Assembly: GCA_009767595.1 (NCBI GenBank)
Contig: VSDK01013963.1
Span: forward strand, 127,426-191,425
Reading direction: 5' to 3'
DNA length: 64,000 nt
Source of the DNA: Symbiodinium kawagutii
Taxonomy: Eukaryota; Sar; Dinophyceae; Suessiales; Symbiodiniaceae
The first letter of the stretch is position 1. Each line of letters opens with the position of its first letter. The translations under genes were made by a program, and so were the position numbers. A model generated the notes under the pieces. The model had not been told where the DNA came from. It saw nothing but the letters and a program-made list of their open reading frames with translations, and did no database searches. Shown piece after piece: positions 34,746-49,600 of the stretch.

Positions 34746-34949
34746 CTCTCAAGAGCTCTTCCTGAAGCGTGGCGGTTCATGGAGATTGCCCAGAGAATCT
34801 GGCGATGCGACACTGGTTTCCCGAAGGCTTACCCTGCAACCGCAATGATGCTGTGATATGACAAATGGGTTTACACTGGACTGATGTGTCCTCCATTCAT
34901 TATTGATTGAAGCAACTGAAGCACCTGAAGCACCTGAGAGCAATTCCTT

Positions 34950-35198
34950 TCAACCTTTGCGTTTCCCCTTCAGCGCAGCTCCTTGTCTAACGACATGCTG
35001 GCCGGCCCTCGGTGATGTCGGCGCGTCCTGCGAGGCCCTGCAGCGGCTCGGCGCGCAGCTGTCTAACTCCTTGTCTTCGCCATCCACGTGGGGCCCTGGT
35101 ATCACGCCCAGCTTCTGCCCAGCGTAGTGAGCAGCAAAGAACACTGTGCCCAAGGCAAAAGCAATGGCCCAACGCCAGCCGTGGTTGTACTCGTGGTC
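34950..35198 (-). CDS. Permease exon 14 (C-terminal)
   Basis: Acceptor CCGGTGCAG, then DHEYNHGWRWAIAFALGTVF and FAAHYAGQKLGVIPGPHVDG, one last membrane span, a hydrophilic tail and TGA at 34952-34950. A donor at AAAG|GTTGAA just before the stop is possible and would splice in phase to 34747, but an ordinary stop is the simpler reading. Confidence 0.65.
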   Translation of the reverse strand, partial: DHEYNHGWRWAIAFALGTVFFAAHYAGQKLGVIPGPHVDGEDKELDSCAPSRCRASQDAPTSPRAGQHVVRQGAALKGKRKG

Positions 35199-38100
35199 CT
35201 GCACCGGGATTTTCTAGATTCACAAACATGTTCCCCCCCCACACAAGCACGCATACATCTGGCTTTTAGCTCACAAACCATCTGTGGGCAACTTTGGAAT
35301 TTGAACGTGGCATTGATTCCCGTTGTAGAAAAGTAGTGTCTTTCAGTTTCTGCTTTGGACCGGCTTGAGCGATGGTTTTGTGCACGGTTTTCAAATTCTC
35401 GTGCTGGAATTGTGGTAAGCTGAAAAAGTAGCTCGTGTATCCTATTTAGAACAATTTATCTCAATATATTGATAAGAACAGAACTTTGCGCAGTTTCTTA
35501 CGCTCGGTACCACACTGAGTACACAAATACGATTGAACAGCAGCGTCACGCTTGCTCAAAGCTAGGGCCTCGCCAAACCACCATGACAAAGCCCGATAAT
35601 AGCGCCGAAAGCGCGAATGGGCATAGCATAGTTATCACAACCACTGAGGGCATTCAGTAATAGGGAGGGCATGGGCCCGAATCAGCTTTTCCTCTTATTG
35701 TTAAATGCCACTCCCCAGATACTATATGAACATAGAACTGGTTCTAGTTGTAGGGGCTTTTGCATAAGGGATCATCCCAGCAACGCCCGGTAATAAACCA
35801 AAACCCTGATTTAATTCACAAATCTGGTTTTCGTTTTGAACCTTTTCCTTAGAACATTTTTTCTTGAAAATCTAGTCAAACAATATTTAAAAAAACAGCT
35901 GTAGGAAGGAAACCCCTAGCTAGAAATCAACCCCAATACAGAGATATATTTTCTGTTTTTAATTTCTTCCATTTGAAGTGTCTATTGAACCTATTTGAAT
36001 ACAATTCTTGCGAGCCCTAACCAAACACCCCCCGCGTCAAGTGACTCCTTATAGTAGCGGCGGGCGGTTGGAGATTCTGACCTTTGTTGTGTGGTGCTTT
36101 TCTAGTGATTTTCAATGGCTGCAATTAGCAATTGATGTTGTTCAATGGCTATGGGTCAATATTAATCAACCAATTGTGGGGGATAATAACCAACAAGGAT
36201 ATGCTCCCCAACACAATAGCCATTGTTCAATAAGCATATTGTTGATGTTGTTCAATATGCTCTGTCGGAATCCGCCGTGATCTGCACAATCCCACGCTTT
36301 CCACCCATCGGTGTCCTCCATGCCATAGAAACCAATCTTCTCATCACCCTCCGTGGGTGGCACTGCGTCATTTGCCTGTTCCCCGTGCAATGGACTCCAG
36401 TGGACCTTCTGTTTTTGGGAAGGACTAGGAGTTCCATCTACAAATAGTTTTCCAAAAGTATGATCCAGTTGGTTCACCACCTAGCTCGAATCTCCATTCA
36501 TTCCATTGCTTTGAACCAAACCTGAAATCTGTATAACAGTTCCCTGTCTTCCTTTTATTGAATGCCTTGTATTTCTTCTTGAATGCCTTGTTTTCTCTTC
36601 AATCCCTACGGATTCGTGCAACATTTGCATCTGCCACAAGCTCAACATCATTTGGGCGGTCCATGAGACAGCGAAAGCACTGCGTCATGGGACGGGATCA
36701 AATCCCATCCCTCCCCTCCAATAATAAGTAGTGGACGTATTGTGACCAATGGGGATCTGGTTTTCATTGCTTTCTTGAGAATTCCATTTACACATTTCTT
36801 ACAGATTCCTTGCGCATGGCCAAAATAGCTTATTGCATATGACCAGGAAGTCTCCTTCGCCAGGTGAATTGCAAGGAATATCTATCAATAGGGGGTGAAG
36901 CCTAGGTTCTTAGAGATTTTCCAGTCACAATCAAAATGTTGGAAGGGACCACGTGGAAAACTATTTTTTCCACCAGCCATAGAACCTTCTGGGAACGAAC
37001 AATCTTGTGTTCATGGCACTATCAATGAGTTGGACAATCAGGTGGTGGGTGGGTGTTAACCAGCAACAATGTTGAATAAGCCAGCAGCAGTACACAGAAT
37101 GATGATCAATCCAATACCGCAAATACCCCTCAGTCCCATCCTGCCAACATCTACCCATGGGAGATTCAGCTGTTCATACTTGCGATGGAACAACTCCTAG
37201 TGGCTTGTTATTGATATCGGGATTCCTCAAAATGGGGAATCCCAGAAATGGACGGTTTATAGTAGGTACAAATGGTTAACATGGAATGATTTCGCTGTAC
37301 CCTTGTTTTGAGAAATACCAATGAACGTACAGTATTCTTGAATAAGCATCACCAACATTGATTGTTCTGAACTGCAATTCATAAGTGACCACGATTCAAC
37401 ATCCTTAACCAAATATACCATCATAATATGCAATAATTAAGCACCATTGACCATATATGCCATTTCTATACCCTTTTCAACCGTAGGAGAGCCATGTTAG
37501 CAAAGCACCCCTAGTTTCACGACATTTTGCTGGTAATCTGCCACCATGTATAGGGGGTTTATCTACATGGATCTCCTATTAACACTAGTTGGCTGTGGCA
37601 CAATAATTTGCTTGTGCTTTACTATCAACAATCTACCAACTAAAGAGGTTGTGATAATATGGATCTCCATACTACTGTTATTAATGTGATATAATCCGTA
37701 GTACTATCAACAGCGTTATTGAAAGCCATCCATATTCGTTTGAGTTGGCTATCAACCACTATGAACCCATTGGTCAATTCTGTCCATCCAGGTGCCGCGT
37801 TGTGGGATGCGAAGAAGCCGAAGAGCGAGAGAGGGATGGCCACAATCGCAAGAAGCGTTGCCTTTTGGCGGCAACGAAAACCATGCCAACGCTTGGTGAA
37901 GAAAGCATTGATGATGGTGAACTGAGTTAAGTATCGATGTTCGGTGAGTGCGAATGACTAATTGATATAGTCCAATTGTTGATCAAACAGTAAAAGCTTA
38001 CTATCGTCCATTCAAGCGGATACTAACCATAAAAAAAACGATGATTGGTAAACAGGCTGAGTGGTTGTTGACGAACCTATGACTGGAAGCTCCCAACTAT

Positions 38101-41100
38101 CTTGATTGGTGAATGTGAATGACTCATTATGAACACCACCATATAGTGATCTGCTTGACAGTATTGATGATTCATGTCTCATACTAAGATGTTTTAACGC
38201 AATTTTAAGCAAACATGATCTGCGAGGATCAAGTGCAGTTTATATCCAGCTACATCTTTCTGAGAACGTGTTGATGATGATACAAGAGATTCTGGGAATT
38301 GTCTCAATTTCAGCTATACACCAAGTATCAGCTCCCTGAACTTCAACCCCCAAGAGGTGCACATGCACATTAGCAGCACAGCCGATCACCACTGCTGTGA
38401 CGGACCTGAAAAAACCAAGCACCTGCATCACCTGACCCGAGGAAACGCGCAGTATACTCCGGATAGCCAGAACAAGAGAATGGCATAAGAATCACAGAAC
38501 ATCCACAATAACAACTGTTGTCGAAGCAACGTCTTACTCAAAGCCCTTTCTTCCCGTAGGCATCCGAACAGCTCGGTGGACAATGTGGCATGTGCGATCC
38601 TCACCACGTGGACATCAAACCTTCGAGATCCTTCGAGGATTTCCAGGCAACAGTCGTGGCACTATACCCAGCGGGTGATCTCAGCGTTGATGATATTGGT
38701 GCCGTGACCACAGAAAACTGATGAAACAACGCGATCCATCTCAAGGACGTCAGCACACTCCGGGTGATTTTGCCCATCGGCAAATCCTTGTCGTCGCTTA
38801 TCTGGGATAGCTATTGGACGTTCACTTCCCTACGCTTTCCTTCAGAGACTTCCAGCTAATACCTTGAAAACTGCAGCATTTTGGTCCCATTCCTTGGACA
38901 TGTTCCAGTTAACGACTCTGCAGCCCAGGTTGCTTGGTCAAACTTTCGGTCAATGCACAGGCAAAAGAGCCAAGTGATCACAACGCTGAACCTGATGGCC
39001 ACAGAGATGGGACCCCAAATCTCAGGGGACTTGAAACAATGCAACCACATGATAACAAGCTTCGGGGAATTGCCAAATCGATGCAAAAATCGGCACAGGT
39101 CATGGCGCGGAGTCATGGGTGCGGGCAACATTTTTATTTCCCCCGAAATCTAAGGAAATCAAATGACTCCAGAGTATTTTTCCTATCTGTTTGAATCTGT
39201 CGATTTGTAACTATTCGATTCTATTATAGTATGTATCAACGAGAAGATGGTGATCTGCCATGGAGCAAAAATCTAAAAACACATAGCATATCCATGCAAA
39301 TGACCAACATAGTCAGGTTGCTTGTAAGTGTACCCTTTCCCTGCAGCAACAAAACCTATTTGGGAACCTAACTCCAGAGCCTTGAACCTGGAAATCCCGT
39401 GGGAATGTCGAAGCCACCCTTACCAGGAAGCCTCCTGAGAGATACAGATCTGCTCTGAAACTTGTGAAAAACCGAAGGTTTTTGAAGAAAAGTTTCAAAT
39501 CTGACTGATTCAGAAACTGCTGTTGAATTGTCAGATTTTGAAGATCTCTGGATTTACTCTGACTTATCAGCCCTTTGGGATAGGAAACTTTGGGGAATAC
39601 CGCAATCATATCCTGGCAGGAGGAAAGTCAGCAAGCAATTTTTGGACGGCGGGGCGAGTGGGGCAGAGGTTTGATGTTCCTCAGTCCTGGCACGTCCAGG
39701 TAGAAACATTTAGGCGAAAAAATATTGATGTGCCTAAGGGCACGCACATGCGGGCAGCCAGCTTTAGGCACACAAGTTTGAATGTGTCCAATGGCAGGCA
39801 CATAACGTTGAGGGGCAGCAATTTTGACATGCGCAGATCAGGTACGAACGTTTAGGCAGCGCAATTTTATAGTGCCTAAGGGCAGGGACATCCAGGTACA
39901 AACCTCTATTAGGCACAAACAGGAGAAGGAAAGTTGCTGCGAAACACATCGCGAATGAGACGGGACACAAGAAACACCACGCACCAATTCGCACAGGTGT
40001 TGGACGACCTAAGTGATTAGAATTGATCATTTCCAAATCACGTGGTGCAACAACCGGCATTGATCCATAGTCGACTTATTAGTGTTGAACAATGCGCCCT
40101 GGCATAGTGGACCAACCAATCCAGCAGAAGTGCAGGTCTGTCTCGCTACCAAGGAGATCCAAGGAACATCAAACCACCAGCTTGTCCCATCATCAGGATT
40201 CCTGCATGCCGGGAACAGAGTGTCCCCTCAGCCCAGCTGTTGAAAGGGCAGCTGCACTGCAAATAAAATCCCAAAAACTCAACGCAATCTACAAGACTGA
40301 ACTAGCTTAAACAGATCAAACTTGACCCATCTTAATTCCAAATAAGTGGATGTCGCACACACACACACAATCAAAGAAACACAAGCTCGATGAGTTGGGC
40401 CAGTCTATCAATTGTGGAATTTCAATGAATTCTACATCTTGCTATCAATCTCTATTGTGGAATGGGATCACTGTGAAGCACCCCCAAGTGACCTCAAGTT
40501 TGCCGTGACCTCACCGGCCTTCGTTGCTCACATTCAGCTTGGCCCAATTGGAAATGAAAGGGAAGAGGCTCAGCAGCAACGCAGGACTCAGTGGGACCAC
40601 GAACCCCAAAAACAACTCTTGAAACCAAACATGGCAAAGAAATCGTGGTCGACAAATATCGTTAACAGCTAATTAATCCATGAATCATTTGGATACTCAT
40701 AGTTCATACGGTTGTGTCCAAAAATGCTCCTCCAAAACTGTTGCAGCTTCCCTAGTTATAATAAAAGGTATCAACTTATAGTTGCAGCTTCCCTAATTAC
40801 TATATAACTAATTATAATTATGAAGTTGGTTGATGATGATAGGTACCACACTGCCAAGGCAGCTTCATGTCAAGGCACTAGTGCCTCCTTGGCGTTTCCT
40901 CAAAGGCCTGTCGCCCCAGCAGCAGACCCACGAAGAGGAGGATGGATCCACTCGCGCATTGCGGCAGCACGTTGTACAGCCAGGCGAAGGTGCCCGAGAG
41001 CAACCTGGGGGCTACAGCGGCGGTTCAGGTCGTCCCCCAAGATTGCCCAGTCATGGCAGGTGGTGCATCATCCAGCAGGTGCCCTTGGGTTCAAAATGTG

Positions 41101-43611
41101 ATGAAAATCAACATCCAATCACGAACAGAAAATCAGCGAACTGATTTGATTCATATTGATTCTACCACTTTCTTTCATGTTTCACTCTTGATCCATTTAG
41201 TTCATATGCTTCAATTGCATCATAAACATTGCTCCGTTCCCTCTGGACAAAAACATACCACAACCCATAAGATCCGATCTGTCCCACTTTGCCAAAGCAC
41301 AGGATGAAGTAGAGCACGCCGTTGAAAATGCTGAAGCCACGCCTGGCCCCCAGGGTTTTGTGAATCGGATGACCGATGTAGACCGTGGTGGAGTAGAAGG
41401 AGCCGAAGCAGGCGCCAACGATGGTGCCCAAGCCGTCCACCAGCATGGTCTCAGCCATGGGGTAGTCATCTCCTGGGAGCACGGCACTGGCCGTAAGCAC
41501 CAATTGCAGTCTGTCGCTTTCCCTTTTCATAGCCGTCCTCCTCATCCTCCTCCTCCTCATCATCATCATCACCACCAAGATTTGAAGATTTGTCACTATA
41601 CAAAGGGAACGCATCATAAATTAGTGGAAACTCTTCTCATCACTGTTGTTGTTTTGAATAGATCATATAGATCCTTCATTCACTTTGAGTGTCCCCAGAG
41701 CCCCAGTCCTGCTGCTGACGCGCTCTCGACACAGCTCATGGTTTGGACAAAGCCGACGACACCGACCAAGAAAAGGGTGGGGATAAAGCTTGCCACGTCC
41801 GCCAAACCGCCTCGGCATCAGCAACGCTTCCGCGGATACCACTCTACAATCCAACCACTACATACCATGGCCCCTTCGCAACCTTTATTCCGTCATGTTT
41901 CATGGTCGAGCTCAGGATTTGCAGTGGGTAGATCCATGGTTAGCCACCCCGAAGATTGGAATTTCTCCATTGTGAAGCGAGCATTTGAAATGTTCATGTC
42001 TACCACCACCTGTAGACTGGGTCATGTGGCGGTCCAACATGCGCAGCCCCCTGGCTGTTCACATCCCAAAGCCCTAAACGGAAACATCACAGTACTTTGG
42101 TTGGTGGTGACCTATATCCATATGTTTTTCAAACAAATCTGGTCTCTATATTATGATATATTATCATATCATCCCTATTGCATCATCCAAGATCACCATG
42201 TTGATTAATATGTTTTTATGATCCCTATTGATCCCTTATCTTAATTCTTGAACATGAAACAAAGCTACAAACCATTGCTAGGGGGCAATACCAAATGATC
42301 CAGTACAAATATGTATCCATGTCCCGTCTGATGCACAATATAGCCGTATCCATCGACCAGCGAGCAAAATAGCTGAGAGAACTCCGATTTCGTGATCTTG
42401 ATTGTTGATGCTTCCGATTCTATCGATGGACCTTTGATCTTGGACACGCTGAATTGATCAGTGTATGTTAATCTTGGCTGATCAAAAAACACCTTGGAAT
42501 CTGTTGTTGCTCCGACTTCCTGCTTTGTGGATTCTTTGATCAAAGTGATTGCAATCAGCAATGATTTGGACCTGCATTTTTTTTCTGCTCTTTATCAATT
42601 TCTTGGCCTATCAAGCTATCATCGGGGATCAGTATAAATCAGTGAGATTCCATGAAAAAACCTCCAAATCCTTAGAACTTGGTGCCAGTCCAAACCCGCA
42701 GAACTTGGTTCAGTCTGCCATCATTCAATATGGTCCAGCAAGCCGCCAAGCTCAACGATCCCAACAAACATATCATCCTTGGATTCACCATGTGATTGGA
42801 GGATATCTAGGACTCAGGTGTTGTCAACTACAGATCCACCTGGGAGCCCACCCAGGTGGCACTTAACAACAGGTGACCCAGTCCCACGAAGACGGAGTCG
42901 GACAAAACGTGGCCGTTGAAGGCATAGGTCTCCCACGCACTTTCGGCTTGGGCACTTGAAGTGCCAATGCAGGTGACCTGGTGCTGCAAATATTGGCTCA
43001 GTCGCTTTGGAGAACGAGAGGTGGCCACATAAAATGACATAACATGACATAGCATGACACGACCACATACAACAGGGACAGGGATTCTTGATAATATTCT
43101 CAAATGGTCACTTGAAATTCACAAATCCTAACCCGGCCACCAACAGCTGGTTTTTGAGATCAAACATTTCAGGGATGCTGCATGACAGCTGGCCTTATCA
43201 CTGTCGAAGTACGGCAAAGTGTATCCGAACTTCATTGCGCCTCGGAACCCGTCTGGATGCGACGTGTTCATGCACACGTCCTGGTGCAGCAACTCTTAAC
43301 CAGGAAAACTTGCAGCAGGGCCTATTGCAGCCAGACTTAAAACTTTTACAAACTGATTCATCAAGTCTTTTCGGAAACAATTCTGATTTGAAAACACGTG
43401 TAACAAACATGTTTGGTGACATTGTTATCCATTCTTGAGGACTCTAACACTCGAACAACTGGTTGATGATTCAACCCTTATGAAACATCTTGTTCAATAA
43501 ACCATCCCAAATATTTGGAACAACACAAAATAGTTGAAACCACCAACCAAACAAACATTGAAAATCATTGCATGTTGGGGTATGGCAGTGCCCGAGAAGT
43601 GGGATGCTGCT

Positions 43612-43657
<46 letters not shown>

Positions 43658-46600
43658 ATGATGATGATGATGATGATGACGATGATGATGATGATGCTGA
43701 TGATCATTGGATGGTCACTCACACCATGGATTTCACCACCCCAAAAGTCACATCCGAGACGCCCAGGGTGCCGGCCGTGCGCGAGCAAGCTCCGGCCCAG
43801 CCGGCGATGGCAGCAGCCCCAATGGCAAGAAGACCAATGGGGACGGTTAACTTCCTGGGTGAGCTGGGCATCCGAGTTTTGCCAGACATTGGATGGATTT
43901 GATGAGGCTGGGAGCCAAGGGGATATGGGGCGAAAAAGAATCTATATGAGTCGTATAGAATCTGTCTACATCGATTAGCTCCACCATCCACAGCGCAGGC
44001 TTCCCCAAATTCTACTTTGATGAACCGCGTGTCTCCTCCAAACCCACTCTGAAACGATGCTTAGACACGAGGGCGCTACACAATCTTCTTCTGCACGCCT
44101 ACTTTCAAGCTCGAGGCAACCCAAATAGTACACACAGTCAATGATCCCAAGTACATCCAAGTAGTGGACCGGCGGACACTGTCTGTTTGAGGCGCATTTA
44201 ATTCACAACCAGCCTGGCTTTATCCTCGTTGCTCCAGGAAGATTTTTTGACATGTTGGACTCTTTTAGCATGACAATGATCGCGCCATCACATGTATGGG
44301 ATTGGGGGAGTGTCGGGGTCGGGTGGGGGCAAAATGTCAACATTCATTGCGCAGGGCACGCCGCGCTGCTACGTTGCCCCTGTAAAGTTGTCTGACATGA
44401 ACTGAAAACATGACGGAAAGAACAATATAGAACAATGGAAATGGAAACAGTACTTGATCTACTTGATTGGACCAGTTCTCAGTGCCGTTCGCTGCATTGC
44501 AACAGCGTGGCAAACAGAGTGCATTTCCCACTCGTCATGCACTGTCTTTATATCTTATATGAGCCGCGTTCAGTGCAGGGTCTCTCTCATCAATTGTTAA
44601 CACCAGTGCCGTACTTTCTTGCCAGTTACAGGCTGCCTACCTGCCTCTGCCAATTCTCCCATGGCTGTGTGGTTCTTGGCTAGCGGCATACACTCTCTGT
44701 GTACTACCAGGACGATTTCTCTCTCTCATCTATATGCACATAGACCCATATGAAGTACCTCCCTAAAAACCTGTGAAGTAAGTATGTACGGTTGTACCTC
44801 CAATATACTACGTACTTCTAAACATTCAATCACACTTGGTCACACTGCATGCACACACAAACACACACAAACATCTATATATAAACGAAAACATCAGCGG
44901 CATGCATCCCTGAGATTAGATATTTGCAACCCCCAGTACCCACCTACCTCCCAAATATACACAGACTGTCTCTAAACGTACATGGGATCACATAACATGA
45001 CATTACAATGCAATGTGGCACAAAACACTACACATTTCAACCTAACTTGATCAAACCCCATCTAGCCATCCAAGAAATATATGTCTAGCTACATTGCGTT
45101 GCACTACATTACTAACACATTACATAGCACTACCTACAAGAAATGACATTACTTAACGAAACAAAACAACACCATATACACCACCCACAATCACATTAAA
45201 CAAACCAAAAACAATTCATACATACTCACCTACCTATGCAAGTAGCAGCAATTGCTACGGTTAGCACTAAGGCGAGTTGGGGTTTCCCCCACAGAGATTT
45301 GTCCACCCCCATGGTTGGTTGTCCCCTTTGATGACGCAAATTCATCAGCAGGAAATCTGCAGTCGTCATGAGCATGATGAGCAGGGAAACAGACCCTGAA
45401 GCCGTGAAGCCAATCTTTGGTGCGCAAAGATTGAGGGAGAAGCATGCCAATGTTTTTTTTTCTGTTTTTTTACATTTTTCAGAAATGAGCCTTGATTTCT
45501 AGATTTTTCAGAGGCAGCCATGCTGCTGACACTCTGGTATGCCATATGTGATCATCGAGTTTACGTGGGCCTCCCTGTATACAATGAACATGATTGTTGG
45601 ATGGTTCACTTGGCAAAAATCATGTCATTGATCATGAATTTGTTGAGGGTAGCGGATAGATTCGAATTCACTTGGTGCAACCACCAGGCATCTCATGACA
45701 ATCAGCTTGCAACACTGATTCGCAATTTCTTATATTTCTTCCGAGAATCTTGTAGATCTTGTATCGAACCCCACCGAAGAATCCGTTGAAGACAATGAGC
45801 AAAGGAATCAAACACATCATCGGCTCTTTGGCAATGGCAAGCATGGGCACAAATGCCAGGAAAACGAAACCGACGCCCATCATTGGAGCATAGAAGGCCG
45901 CCGTTGGAGCAACCTTTCGAATGCTTTCGCCAAAGAATGCTCCGAGCATCCTGAAGAACTGTCAAAGTGGGAGGGCCTTAACCTCCCGGGGCACTAGTCA
46001 TAGTGGGAAGCACTACCAAAACAGCAGGCCCTGGTGCCAGCACCCACGGTTCACGATGATCATCGTTGGATCATGACTGTGGGACCACTGTTAACTTCCA
46101 TCATCGATGAGCGAGGTGGGACATCCGGTTTCTGCATGTCTCTTGCCACAGCAAATCATTCTGGAACATAATCTTGATGAAACCAGGCCAAAAATGTATG
46201 AAACCTGAGCACGCATCAATTCACACAAAACAGCACCTCCCAAATCTTGATGCGCTTGATGTTCATATGCTGCTCCTAGGGCTTGAAACAAAGCATTGAC
46301 TTCAACATGGGGCACAAGGAAACCATCGACTCTGGGGGCACCCAAAACCCACCCCTTCTCCGAGAGGCTCAAAGATTCCCAGCAGAAAGTTACACGCCAC
46401 GGAGACCTTCCACGCATAATCCGCTGCATTGGCCGCAGCTTGTTGCACCTCCTGCTGAGTGGCAGTTGTGTCGGGTAAGAACATGAAGGCACCGGTGAAG
46501 AGAGCCTCCAATTGGATGGCGAACAAAGTGATGAAGGCGCCAGTGGTGTTGATGCCGTAAGGCTGTGCCGTGACATCTGTGCGGTTCTCCTTGTTGCCCA

Positions 46601-49600
46601 AGCGTCCACATTGCCAAGCGTAGTACAGGTTGCCCAGCAACAAGGAGAAAGCGCAGCCCGGGATGTTGCGAGTGAAGAAAACCTTTTCCCATTCCTGCGC
46701 CAACGAGTAAGAGGAGTCAACTTTGGAACTAAAAAATCAACCAACTGCAGACTCTTCATGTGATGCATTTTGTTCAATGATCTTAGTAAATTCCTATCTG
46801 AATATTGATCACTATTGGCTACACAGGTTACAGTCACCATTGTCATGGTGCACTCTCAGCCGTTCTTGACCGTTCTTAGCCACTATCAACCCTATTGGCA
46901 ATTATCAACAACGTATGAATCACTATCACCAACTAAAAATTGTATCACCATTCACGACTGCTTACCCCACAACCAACCACAACTATAACCATGAGCACCG
47001 CCATTTTTTGATTCCCGATCCGATCATGAATATCTTTAAGGATTTAGTTCGGTGTTTTTGCAATCGATGGTTTCAACGGCTGTAACTGGTTGACCGCTAC
47101 TTGTCACACATGGGCGGCCCAACTCACATGACTCTCCAGCTTGCCCCAAGAGTGACCTACGATAACCGTCACCCAGCAATCAGCCGGAATCACGACCATG
47201 ATCATCAGCCATTAGCAACTAGCATCCATTAGCTGTTGGATAAACCATGCTTAAGTAGCAATGATGAATCGTAACCAACCCTTGAGCATTCGTCATTATT
47301 AATGGTCCTTAAGCATTGTTGGCCATCGTGAACCAACGGTGACCATGGCTGAGTCACTTTGTGCTCCCAATTAGCACCTGGGCCACGTGCAAACCATAGT
47401 TGTTGGCTACAAAGGCCGCGTTTCTGCCCACGATGTCATAGCCAATCTGGTTCACACAGGCGGTCGTGGTGCCCAACAAGGAGCCAAGGTTGTCCACGAA
47501 CAACTCGCTCAACGCTTCTGCTTCACCACTGCCATTCCAAATTGTCACCTGTTCGTTCCGCGAGATTTTAACAAGGTGAAGCTGCTGTTGGATATCACCA
47601 GGGATGTCGCACGGATGTGGTCAACCAATGAGGTACAGGGGGTTCAATGCAGATCTCTACCAGTTGGCGAGTTCATTGGAGCAGAGTTGGACCCACTAAC
47701 CAAGAGATGTCAAAACGCAAAGAGCTCAGAAGAGATCCAACACTTCCTGGCGCCTCAATCTGCAACCCGTCTGACCTATCCGATGGATTGGGGAGTGCTT
47801 TGACATTGGCCATCACCCACCCATAAATGTCGAACCCATTGGCCATAACCCATCACCCATCTATTGATGGATCACCCCTAGACGATATTCGACCAATTAA
47901 ATGTGATCAATCAACCGTCAACCAACCGTCGACCACTAATGAATCCGTCATCAGCCAGCTATCCAGCAGTAAACTATTAATGAACATATCATCAAGCAAC
48001 ATCAACCAACCACCAATCAAACATTCCCAACCCTCGAGTCAAAGTGAGTGGTTCCTCAGTGAGATAACCCTACCCTTTGACAACGCACAAGCCTCCACAG
48101 GGTACTGCGGATGACTTGGTGGCTTGAATGCGGCTGATTAGATTCCGCTGTCGCTCACCTATGATGAGTGATTCCGTTGGGATGATATCAATTTAGTGAA
48201 TGGCTTATTACAGGTTCAAAACCGACAACAAACAATCATCTGGTTGTTCGAAGGATGTTTGTTGCCAATTTGTGGAATTGAATTGTTTCTTCTCCTTCAT
48301 ATTGACTTGTCGGGTATACCATACCAGCAGTATTGTTTCAAATATACGTTGCGCACAGTGCCAAACTTGGGGTCATGTCAAAAGTTCGGTAGCGCGATGC
48401 TTCAACGGATTGAGTACGGTAGGGATCTGAATTTACCTTATCTTTAGTCAAACTCCACCTACTCACTGGCAGGTGAAGTCAAACAACTGCTTTGGTTGCA
48501 TTGACACTGCTCTGATGAACCATTGCAAAATTTGCAACCATGATTTAGCATTAATCATGAGCTGACCATCCTTGGCGAACATTTTCACCAGTATTGCGGA
48601 GCAGTATTCTTGACTATTGTCAGTCCGTAACCACCCTTATTGGCCAAAACTTATCAAAAACCATTGTCAACCATCCAAATCCACGATGGTCCCTCATTGG
48701 CCAAAACAACAACCATTATTATGCATGCTTAAGAATCATGCACCATTGTTAATCATCAGTGCCTTAAACCATTGTTATTAACCAGCGTTCCCCATTCTAA
48801 ACCATTCTTATCATTCACCATTGTCAACCATTGTTATCATTGACCACTGCCAACCATTCTTATCATTCAACCATTGTCAACCATCATTCTCAACCATTCA
48901 TAATGGTTGGCAAGGGTCATCAACCATTATTTCTAACCATTTCTATTTCTTAACTTCAATGGTTCTTGAGGTGTCTGCTGCCATGTTACATTTCTGTTCC
49001 AGTGCAATGATGTGCCTTGCCACCTGAGCGAATTGGCTTGTGTTTGGTTGATCCTATGGGGTGACAAGCATCTGGGGTATGATTGATTATATTATATATG
49101 ATATCTAGATCATCTGTATATATATATATATATGCATATACATATATAGGCATTATGCATTATATACATCATATACGTCTATTGTACATAATGTATATTA
49201 TGTAAAACTATCGGGTTATAACTACGTATCTATATCTTCGAGCAAACAGTATGTGATATGATTGGGATATACATGTGCATGTGTATACATGGACAATGAT
49301 GTTGGATGATGGATCAGGAATCATGACCAACTTGTACATGCTTTCTGAACTGGGACAATGATGTTTGATGATGGATCAGGAATCATGACCAACTTGTACT
49401 AATAATGCTTTCTGAACTGGGACAATGATGTTTGATGATGGATCAGGAATCATGACCAACTTGTACTAATAATGCTTTCTGAACTGGCAAATATAGGGAA
49501 AAACATAGCAACAATCACCAACAACGACATGTGGCTGCCCATGGCATGTACCCGGCCCCCAGGTGATTGGTTTCTCTGCCCCACATCACCTGTGTGGATC

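Noticed and set aside
45226..45450. Hydrophobic minus-strand ORF between permease exons 4 and 5
   Set aside because: Exons 4 and 5 join in phase without it and it matches no family segment; it may be intron.
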